Origin: Pelotomaculum sp. PtaB.Bin104
GTDB lineage: Bacteria; Bacillota; Desulfotomaculia; Desulfotomaculales; Pelotomaculaceae
DNA length: 64,000 nucleotides
Reading direction: 5' to 3'
Assembly (NCBI GenBank): GCA_002067205.1
Contig: MVQL01000133.1
Coordinates: 62,001-126,000 of the forward strand
Shown in pieces: positions 57,739 through 64,000 of this stretch. Every line of letters starts with the position of its first letter. The stretch's first letter is position 1. The notes beneath the pieces were generated by a model. The model did no database searches. It had not been told where the DNA came from and saw only the letters and a program-made list of their open reading frames with translations. A program made the position numbers and the translations under genes.

Positions 57739-59754
57739 CTAGTATCTATATGATACCCGCCGTTGTTCGTGTTTCATGGACTTATACCACCGCCCAAAGT
57801 CTTCCTTGTCACTTTTTAGCACCCGTTGAATAGCGGCCTCATTACCGCCAGAGGCGTTAATATTTGGGGCGTAGGTGATATTGTAGGTATCCCCACCGCC
57901 TTTTATTCCAAGCAATTCCCCAGCGCGCTCCCATATGTTTTGTGAACGTGAGGAGCCCTGGGGGTTTATAAACCCATTCAGCTCTCCTGCGCGCTCCCAT
58001 ATGTTTTGTGAACGTGAGGAGCCATCTATCGGGATGGCCGCCTCCAGACCAGCTTCACCGAATACTGACGGACGATTGGCAAAACCACCGGAAGCATACG
58101 CGCTCATCGTGCCGCCAGGAACCACCGGAGCACCTCCAGGACGATAGTTTTTATTAAGCCAATCCACAGCTCCTTCTACTCCAGACTGTTTCGCGGCTTC
58201 TTTTCTATCCGAAATGTACCCTTTCGTACCCTCTACGACAGCAGGCGCTGAGGCGACAGCTACGCCAGCAGCTATTTTAACCGGTATCGGGCCGGGAACT
58301 TTACCGCCAACCCAGAAACCAACAGCCAGAGCCACTAACGGGTCTTTAGCTGCAGCGCCCCAAATACCCTTAGCAATGCCTTGACCAAATTCAACGCCCA
58401 ACTGAGCCCCTGCGGATGCTGCTGCCGGAACGGCTATCCGTGAAGCTTCGCTTATCATAGCAACAAGCTTACCGCCCCACCCTAATCGCTGAAAGCCTGG
58501 GTCTTCAAATTTGGCCATCAGTCGCCCCAGGAAGGTTTCACCTGATGCCAATAAGCCCTCAAACGCCTCCTGTGCCATATTCATAATATTGTTTCGCCAT
58601 GCGGCCACAGTGGCAGGGTTTTCATTGAACCAATCCGTAATTTTCTGGAGCCTTGGGTCCATAGCAACTAAGATTCCCTGACCGGCTGCCCTGAATTGCG
58701 TCTTAATTGTATCAGTAATTGTAGAAATTTGACCTTTTGATGTCTTGCTTAATTTGGCTGCACCACCGGCAAATTTTTTCTCAGCCTGCTTTAAAAAATC
58801 CTCATAGCCGCCTAGTTCCTTTTTCCACTTAAAACCAAACTCCTGGAGTCTGGCATACTCACCGACCTTAACATCGGCTAGGGCCTCCATAGCCTGTTCC
58901 ATTGTTTTGCCTGGTGTTAATGCAGCCATGTCACCAGCAATAGTCATAAGTCTCTCAGCGTTTTTAATATCACCGTCCGCAACGTTTACAGCTCTAGCCC
59001 CGGCCGGAAAGACATCCCCCATTTCAAAGGGGGTTCTGGCCGCAAAGGAATCAAGCCAGTCAGTGTATTCTTTGGCTAATTCCTTGTTGCCCTGCAGCCA
59101 GTGTTCCATGCTAATCTGTTGCTGTTCAAATTCCATTGCCTGGCCGATGGTTAAATTACCAAGTCCATAGAGACTTGCGCCGCCACCGATAAGAGCGTAT
59201 GGGCTGGCAAGAGCACTACCCACGTTACCTAATGCCCCCATAGCCCTATTTCTTAGCTCTACTGCTTTTTGGGCAGCCCCCAGCCGCTTCATTGCTCCCT
59301 CTGTGCTGTTAAGTTTGGAAGTGAGTATTGAATAGTCACTGGCCAGGTTCTTCACGTTCACCCCTGCATTGGAAAGCGACAATTTAATACTAGTCAGTTC
59401 TCTTTTCTGTGCAGCCAGCTTGTTCTTAAAATTTTCGGCTTGGGTAGACGCTTCCTTAAACCGTTGTTTTAATTCCTGAGAAGGCTTTTCCGTTCTCAGC
59501 ATTTCCGCTGCCAGGGCATTAACTTTAACCCTGGCAGCATCAAATTTCTTACCAGTATCAGCTATTTGTGATTCTAGCGCACGTGACCGGGCAACCTTCG
59601 CCTGTGCACTTTCTAGACTTCGCAACTCTCCTTGCAGATTGCTCGTCTGCTGCTGTATTTGCCGCATCCGGTCAGCGGTAGAGGAAAAGGCAGTGTTAAA
59701 AGATGAGGCCATTCGGCCCGCTATTTTAAATGCGATTTGGTGCACTCTGCTCAT
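57739..59754 (-). CDS. Phage tail tape-measure protein
   Basis: A 671-residue protein with N-terminal coiled coils (about 20-160, e.g. IQQQTSNLQGELRSLESAQ), a central tape-measure core (SFAARTPFEMGDVF, MTIAGDMAALTPGKTMEQAM), hydrophobic segments about 430-500, and a C-terminal Gly-rich tail. A 66-bp tandem duplication near the 3' end doubles GSSRSQNIWERAGEL. It is short for its class and so would make a tail of about 100 nm. Its ATG overlaps the stop of the frameshifted chaperone frame (TAATG). Two CRISPR spacers encode peptides of its homologues. Confidence 0.92.
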   Translation of the reverse strand: MSRVHQIAFKIAGRMASSFNTAFSSTADRMRQIQQQTSNLQGELRSLESAQAKVARSRALESQIADTGKKFDAARVKVNALAAEMLRTEKPSQELKQRFKEASTQAENFKNKLAAQKRELTSIKLSLSNAGVNVKNLASDYSILTSKLNSTEGAMKRLGAAQKAVELRNRAMGALGNVGSALASPYALIGGGASLYGLGNLTIGQAMEFEQQQISMEHWLQGNKELAKEYTDWLDSFAARTPFEMGDVFPAGARAVNVADGDIKNAERLMTIAGDMAALTPGKTMEQAMEALADVKVGEYARLQEFGFKWKKELGGYEDFLKQAEKKFAGGAAKLSKTSKGQISTITDTIKTQFRAAGQGILVAMDPRLQKITDWFNENPATVAAWRNNIMNMAQEAFEGLLASGETFLGRLMAKFEDPGFQRLGWGGKLVAMISEASRIAVPAAASAGAQLGVEFGQGIAKGIWGAAAKDPLVALAVGFWVGGKVPGPIPVKIAAGVAVASAPAVVEGTKGYISDRKEAAKQSGVEGAVDWLNKNYRPGGAPVVPGGTMSAYASGGFANRPSVFGEAGLEAAIPIDGSSRSQNIWERAGELNGFINPQGSSRSQNIWERAGELLGIKGGGDTYNITYAPNINASGGNEAAIQRVLKSDKEDFGRWYKSMKHEQRRVSYRY

Positions 59755-60190
59755 TATCTTTTACCTCTCTTATTAAGATCAATTGCTTCCTGAACCCATT
59801 CGGTAAGCTCAATCAGGGGCATATCCAGCCAGTAGCTGACCTGGGAATTGAATTCCCGGGCCATAATTAAGACTGTTCGCCGTATATTTCTGACTGGGTT
59901 TTGGCCGGCAATAGCCAGCCGTACAAAAAAATTGAGACGACAGCCTTTACCTGAAGAAAATCTGGCGCACTCAAGCCTAAGATGTCATCAGGAATCATAC
60001 CTGCTGCCTTTGCTGCTATCACCGTAAGCCCTTTAGCACTAAAAAGAGGGTCTGGGCTGGTATCACCCATTGCCCTGGCATCGCTCTCAGCCTTGGTAAG
60101 GTCGTTGCCGGTCAGCCCTTTTAAGTTCAAGGTTAACTCGTTAATTGTTTGGCCGTCTTTCTCAATCGCGTTAATCAAACTAATCTTCAT
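59754..60190 (-). CDS. Tail assembly chaperone, G and G-T forms (likely -1 frameshift)
   Basis: The zero-frame product (60190-59867, 107 residues; MKISLINAIEKDGQTINELT) is a tail chaperone G-like protein. The -1 frame is open from a canonical slippery heptamer T-TTT-TTG (+ strand CAAAAAA 59924-59930) to TAA at 59754, adding about 55 residues ending VSYWLDMPLIELTEWVQEAI. Lambda-like phages use the same -1 shift to make G-T immediately before the tape measure, exactly the position seen here. Confidence 0.8.
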
Positions 60191-60279
60191 GTTTTTTGTT
60201 CCTCTGAATTGTTTTATAATTATTAAATTGTCTGTGTGTGTTTGCCGGCGACCAAACGCCGCCGGCCAGGGGTGCAGTC

Positions 60280-60426
60280 CTATTTTAAATTTTTAAACCG
60301 GTCCTGGATTTTAGCCAGTGTGTTAATTTTGTTCAAGGTTTCAGGCTTAAACAATCTAGTAACCTTAGAATGGATACTAAGAGCAAGTTCTACGCTTTTC
60401 CCGGTTTGTAGCCCAGTAATTGTCAT
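60280..60426 (-). CDS. Small phage protein
   Basis: A 48-residue frame with GGAGGTGA ahead: MTITGLQTGKSVELALSIHS, ending AKIQDRFKNLK. It lies between the metallopeptidase-like gene and the chaperone. No family is recognised; a head-tail or regulatory role is possible. Confidence 0.55.
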   Translation of the reverse strand: MTITGLQTGKSVELALSIHSKVTRLFKPETLNKINTLAKIQDRFKNLK

Positions 60427-60462
60427 TGTTTATGTTCACCTCCTTCAAGTTATTACATTCCA

Positions 60463-60963
60463 CTATTGATTATTAGCCGCTTTCTCAATCTCTGCCAGAA
60501 TCTTGCCACACAGGTAAACATTCAGGCGAAAATTAGTATAAAATTCCTCGGTGTGTATGTCCGCTTGTCTTTTTCGGTCTGCCGCGCTAGGCTCTTTTGT
60601 CTGACATTGAATAACGGTCCCCCTATCTCCCAGGGGTTCAAGCATGGAAAAATAATCATCCTCAGTAAGCCCGGTCCTGCTTTTTGGTGTGTCAATTAGA
60701 TGTGTGTATTCGTGAACCAAAACATAAAATAAAGCTTTTTCAATGGTGTCAATTGGCAACCAAACGCTTTCCTGTTTTATTTCCCCGTACCTGTCCAGGT
60801 AGTCAGCATAAAGGCCCTGGTTTATGAAAATCCAATTAGTGCCCTTGATTCTACTTGCCCACCCGCAGTCATAGGGACCTGCAAGACTGTGGCAGGTAAG
60901 GAGGTTAGCTTTGATGGCTAACTCCCTACCGATTTTATTAAACAGACATTTCAAGGTATCCAT
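60463..60963 (-). CDS. Putative zinc metallopeptidase-like phage protein
   Basis: A 166-residue protein with a HEYTH motif (VLVHEYTHLIDTP, HExxH) near residue 85, typical of SprT-like or putative metallopeptidases carried by phages. No signal peptide. It begins 3 bp after the capsid stop. Its substrate is unknown. Confidence 0.7.
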   Translation of the reverse strand: MDTLKCLFNKIGRELAIKANLLTCHSLAGPYDCGWASRIKGTNWIFINQGLYADYLDRYGEIKQESVWLPIDTIEKALFYVLVHEYTHLIDTPKSRTGLTEDDYFSMLEPLGDRGTVIQCQTKEPSAADRKRQADIHTEEFYTNFRLNVYLCGKILAEIEKAANNQ

Positions 60964-60965
60964 TG

Positions 60966-62345
60966 CTATATACCTGCATTCATATACAGCCCGCGGTAAT
61001 CCAGCACGGTAACGCCGTAGTCAATGTATATCCGCCATTTAACCCCCAGGTAATCAAAACTAGGTTCGTTTTCAATTGTGGGCACGTCTTTTTCATTCAG
61101 GTAAGTAACTTCAATGGTATCTACTTCTTGGGGGTCCGCCGCTAAGTACCAGGCGGTTAGACTGTACGGGTCAAGCTCTGCGTCCACAACGGGTTCCAGC
61201 GCACTGGCCAGGGGATTGATGGCTCCCTGCGTTGTGGGGTAATAGGCCTTTAATATAAACCGCTGTGTATCGGTTTCCAACGATGCCGGGACAATTAAAT
61301 ATTTAGGTTTGATGTTCAAGGTTTCCAGGCCGCGAAGGTTAGTTTGCCTTTTCATTGCGGCCCGGCCAGCGCCGACATTAGCAATGTTAATAATCCCACC
61401 GGCAGGCGCTATATTAGCGTGGGCAGCATTGAATAACTGAACGCCATCATAAATAACGGGGTTTGACCCAAGCTGCATATATACCAACCGGTTAATACCC
61501 CTTGCAGCTGCCCCGGCATATGCCGCGGGCAGCTTAGTGAGTGCACCCAGGTCATCATTTATAATCGCCTGCCTGGTTAAGCCCCAGGACCGGCCAAAAG
61601 TAGCTACTGACTTTCTTACTCCCTGGTCCCGTATTTCGTCAAACTCAAATTCTCCGCCTTGGGACACCCGCACCAGGTCGCCAGCCTCGCTGATCTGGTA
61701 ATGAGTAGCGCCCTTGAAGTCTGAATTACTACCCCTACCTGTCCAGCGCTGGTATGTGGTCCGTGCTGCCCGGTAGGTTACGGCCATAGCTTTATTGGCT
61801 GCACTTGACATGATGCTAGCAAATTGACTATCTGGCGAAAGTGCTTCCCTTAAAAGGACATCATCGTCTAACCTCTGCGGGCTATAGATGCCCCTTCTAA
61901 TAAGACACTCAGTGGCCAACCCAGTTAAACGCATCCCCTGGAGTTCCTTAGCCCCGGGGGCAGGTTCTTGAATATCGATACCGCCACGGAGTAAAAGAGC
62001 ATCAACGGCCGCATCCCTAAATTTGTCGGTTTCATAATTTGTAATCGTAACTTTCGGTGACTTTCTTTCGATTTTGAGCTTGTCCAGGATGGACGCTCTT
62101 ACCTCATCGGTTGATGCACCGGAAGAAATATACCCGGCAGGGTCAAGGTTGAAGTCTCGGCATATGGAAGTAATTGTATCCACACGATATTCTTCTTCGG
62201 TTTCCGCTATAAAGGTGTCAATCTCCCGCTGCAAGGCGTCAAACTCTACCTGCTCACTAGGGGTTAAATCACGGTTCATTGCTTTTGCACCATCTAAAAT
62301 CTCCTGCTGCCTGTTTACCAGGGCACGTGCTTCTTCTTTAGTCAT
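60966..62345 (-). CDS. Phage major capsid protein (Mu gpT/HK97-like)
   Basis: A 459-residue protein. The N-terminal 115 residues are helical and acidic (EARALVNRQQEILDGAKAMN, QVEFDALQREIDTFIAETEE), like a scaffolding delta domain. The rest resembles Mu gpT-type capsids: SQFASIMSSAANKAMAVTY, SVATFGRSWGLTRQAIINDD, and a C-terminal SLTAWYLAADPQEVDTIEV. This is a full-length HK97-fold subunit. No separate protease gene is seen before it. Confidence 0.88.
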   Translation of the reverse strand: MTKEEARALVNRQQEILDGAKAMNRDLTPSEQVEFDALQREIDTFIAETEEEYRVDTITSICRDFNLDPAGYISSGASTDEVRASILDKLKIERKSPKVTITNYETDKFRDAAVDALLLRGGIDIQEPAPGAKELQGMRLTGLATECLIRRGIYSPQRLDDDVLLREALSPDSQFASIMSSAANKAMAVTYRAARTTYQRWTGRGSNSDFKGATHYQISEAGDLVRVSQGGEFEFDEIRDQGVRKSVATFGRSWGLTRQAIINDDLGALTKLPAAYAGAAARGINRLVYMQLGSNPVIYDGVQLFNAAHANIAPAGGIINIANVGAGRAAMKRQTNLRGLETLNIKPKYLIVPASLETDTQRFILKAYYPTTQGAINPLASALEPVVDAELDPYSLTAWYLAADPQEVDTIEVTYLNEKDVPTIENEPSFDYLGVKWRIYIDYGVTVLDYRGLYMNAGI

Positions 62346-62365
62346 ATTTCTATACCCTCCGTAAT

Positions 62366-62986
62366 TTAGTTAATATTGCCATTAAGCCATTTATCAAAGA
62401 TATACTGATATTCGCCGTGCATGGTTTCATATTTTGGATCCTTAAATTCCGGGTGAATAAACTTCATCACCGGCTTTGCAATAAATGATTCTTTGGGCTG
62501 TTCAAGAGCACGCTTTTCTTCCTCCATCTTAGTAATTTCATCGTTCAGGGCCTGTATTTGGTCATATGCCGCCTGTATTTTGGTTTCTGTATCTTTGGCT
62601 TTCTGTTGCCGATCTTGGCAGACCGCCACAACAGCACCCTTTAATTTTTCAATCTCTGTAGGTGACAGGCTGGGGGATTTTAGCGCTGATTGATAAACAG
62701 AAATTTTATTTTCCGTTTCGGATAGCTGCAGCCCTAATTCCCTAATAGCTTTATTGAGCTTATCCTGAGCCTCTTTATCCTCGTTAATTTCAGCATCCAC
62801 AAGCTCCTGGGTTTTTGAATAAATCTCAACCCGCAGGTCCTGAACTGCCAGCGTCAAAGCCTTGATAGTTTCGTTGATCTTGGCTTCCCTTGCAGTGCCT
62901 TTCTTGTGGAGTTCATCGACCAGGACTTGCAGATTCTCCATAGCATCACCTTTATTAAACATTTTCCCGATTACATTTTTAATCAT
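62366..62986 (-). CDS. Coiled-coil phage protein, possible scaffold
   Basis: A 206-residue, highly charged helical protein (heptads about 20-170, e.g. AQDKLNKAIRELGLQLSETE) with a C-terminal globular tail (FKDPKYETMHGEYQYIFDKW). The ATG at 62986 follows AAAGGATGG; an upstream start at 63037 would overlap the preceding gene more. Its place just before the capsid gene suggests scaffolding or portal-substitute function, but no family is recognised. Confidence 0.6.
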   Translation of the reverse strand: MIKNVIGKMFNKGDAMENLQVLVDELHKKGTAREAKINETIKALTLAVQDLRVEIYSKTQELVDAEINEDKEAQDKLNKAIRELGLQLSETENKISVYQSALKSPSLSPTEIEKLKGAVVAVCQDRQQKAKDTETKIQAAYDQIQALNDEITKMEEEKRALEQPKESFIAKPVMKFIHPEFKDPKYETMHGEYQYIFDKWLNGNIN

Positions 62987-63533
62987 AGTGGGTACCATCC
63001 TTTCTTTTATTTTTTGGAGCCCGATATACGCCATCAATACTTAGTTGTTGTAGTGCATCCAACGTTAGATCAGTTATCATTTTTTCTATTCGCCGGGCTA
63101 TGGTTGAATCCACGTAAGGGGAAACCTCTGTGGCGATCCGTCTGCTATAACCCAGCATTGACCGCTTTAATACGACGAAAAACCTTTTCAGTTCGTTTGT
63201 GACCTCAGCCTTAGGGATATAATCGCCTCGGGCTATGGCGTTTTCAAATGCAGCCGCTTCAGCCTTTTGCTTTTTAAGCTCAGCCTCATACTTCAACTTT
63301 TTATGGTTTAAAGAGGTTTCTTCGACCTGGTCCTCTGTCTTTAAACCACCCGGATTAACAAGTCCCCGCCAGGCTAGAACATCCTTAATGGACCACCACC
63401 CACGGGCTTCCTTTGGGCAGCCGCTTTCGCTCCAGCCTTGAATAGTCCTGCGATCAATGCCCAAAATATTAGCCAGGGCTGGAGAAGTAAGGCAAATTTT
63501 GTCATTGATAATTTTTACAGAATCGGCTTTCAT
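62979..63533 (-). CDS. Terminase small subunit-like (Nu1-type) protein
   Basis: A 184-residue protein with an N-terminal winged-helix of the Nu1 type (LTSPALANILGIDRRTIQGW and WWSIKDVLAWRGLV) and a long charged helix (LKYEAELKKQKAEAAAFENA), as in phage DNA-packaging Nu1/terminase small subunits. GGAGG precedes the ATG. No large terminase or portal gene follows, which is odd. Confidence 0.78.
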   Translation of the reverse strand: MKADSVKIINDKICLTSPALANILGIDRRTIQGWSESGCPKEARGWWSIKDVLAWRGLVNPGGLKTEDQVEETSLNHKKLKYEAELKKQKAEAAAFENAIARGDYIPKAEVTNELKRFFVVLKRSMLGYSRRIATEVSPYVDSTIARRIEKMITDLTLDALQQLSIDGVYRAPKNKRKDGTHYD

Positions 63534-63625
63534 GTAACCTCCAATTGTGAAAATATGATCTAAGTTTTTTCGTTTGTACTGGGTGAAATCCCGGGAGCTC
63601 GAAGACCCGCGTCTCCCCCACCGGG

Positions 63626-64000
63626 CTAGAAGGACCCATGGTCCATTAGTCTGGCCATAACTTCCATTGGAAGAATTACTTCCTCAAGATTCTTCCTAAA
63701 ATGAACCAGGTCAATGTCTAAAGATCCGATTCCTGCAAATCGGTATAGATCAATAGCGGTAAGACCTTTTGAAGGCCTTTTAGCCGCTAACAACAACAAG
63801 TAATTAGCGTCAAGCAAAATGTTTGGTATAACTCTCCAGGGAAAGGCTAGTTTGATCGTTTTTCTTCCAGGTACATCTATGTTCATTAAAAGCCGTGCCG
63901 GTGTTGTAGTGGTTGGAGACGTTGCTGAAGGTAAAAATTTATAATTATATTCTCCGACTAAATCTTTAACTTCAGGACAATCGAAAACTACTAATGCCAT
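63626..64000 (-). CDS. Unknown protein, partial at window edge
   Basis: A 124-codon open frame reaching the right edge of the window, where an ATG occupies the last three bases; the gene may start there or further right. No motifs are recognised (PGRKTIKLAFPWRVIPNIL, ending ARLMDHGSF). It is read in the same direction as the phage genes. Confidence 0.5.
   Translation of the reverse strand: MALVVFDCPEVKDLVGEYNYKFLPSATSPTTTTPARLLMNIDVPGRKTIKLAFPWRVIPNILLDANYLLLLAAKRPSKGLTAIDLYRFAGIGSLDIDLVHFRKNLEEVILPMEVMARLMDHGSF

Overview
The window reads as chromosome of a low-to-mid GC, anaerobic, spore-forming Firmicute, most like the Peptococcaceae (Desulfotomaculum/Pelotomaculum relatives). Reasons are strong Shine-Dalgarno sites with frequent TTG and GTG starts, sigma-A promoters with 17-bp spacers, spore photoproduct lyase, a DUF1659/DUF2922/YvrJ cassette, NifI-type PII proteins and a type I-B CRISPR system. 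This is inference from gene content; no 16S gene is present.

Layout. 1-12.2 kb: a CRISPR array of 44 complete repeats followed by a complete I-B cas operon (cas6-cas8b-cas7-cas5-cas3-cas4-cas1-cas2) transcribed leftward into the leader and array. 12.7-16.1 kb: the small DUF1659/DUF2922/YvrJ genes, debris of a PAP2 phosphatase and a GNAT acetyltransferase, and a PadR plus pentapeptide-repeat pair. 16.0-20.0 kb: a compact DNA-damage module with Y-family polymerase and zinc ribbon on one strand, and XRE repressor, ImmA/IrrE protease, a small gene with an in-frame TGA, and SRAP/HMCES peptidase on the other. Two copies of a face-to-face promoter element serve this region. 20.0-27.6 kb: amidase, flavoprotein, AsnB, a HicA-type toxin-antitoxin pair with an iteron operator, and SplB.

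27.6-34.3 kb: a decaying nitrogen-fixation locus. amtB and glnK look intact and are preceded by a long structured leader. nifH is frameshifted in a poly-A tract, nifI1 and nifI2 are intact, nifDK are absent and only the middle of nifV remains. 34.7-40.3 kb: small regulators, a tiny secreted peptide, and a molybdate regulator divergent from modABC. 40.5-48.6 kb: NERD protein, DUF2680-like protein, MFS transporter, DacF-like carboxypeptidase, a twice-frameshifted M14 peptidase, VanW, an EamA half-transporter and an arginine/lysine decarboxylase. 48.8-51.3 kb: insertion-sequence scars, a TetR gene with twin operators and a PEP-synthase fragment cut by an IS3 remnant.

51.34-64 kb: an integrated element starting at a 3' fragment of tRNA-Arg. 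It carries an Abi-family HEPN protein, excisionase, FtsK-like translocase, replication-relaxation protein, an intergenic array of about ten loop-less palindromes, and a shortened phage head/tail module (Nu1-like terminase small subunit, coiled-coil protein, major capsid, tail chaperone with a likely -1 frameshift, tape measure). At least two CRISPR spacers encode peptides matching this tape-measure family, so the array records attacks by relatives of the resident element.

The least explained features are the palindrome array at 56789-57271, the LexA-independent-looking damage module with duplicated convergent promoters, and the hexaloop-plus-terminator leaders of the amtB/nif locus.
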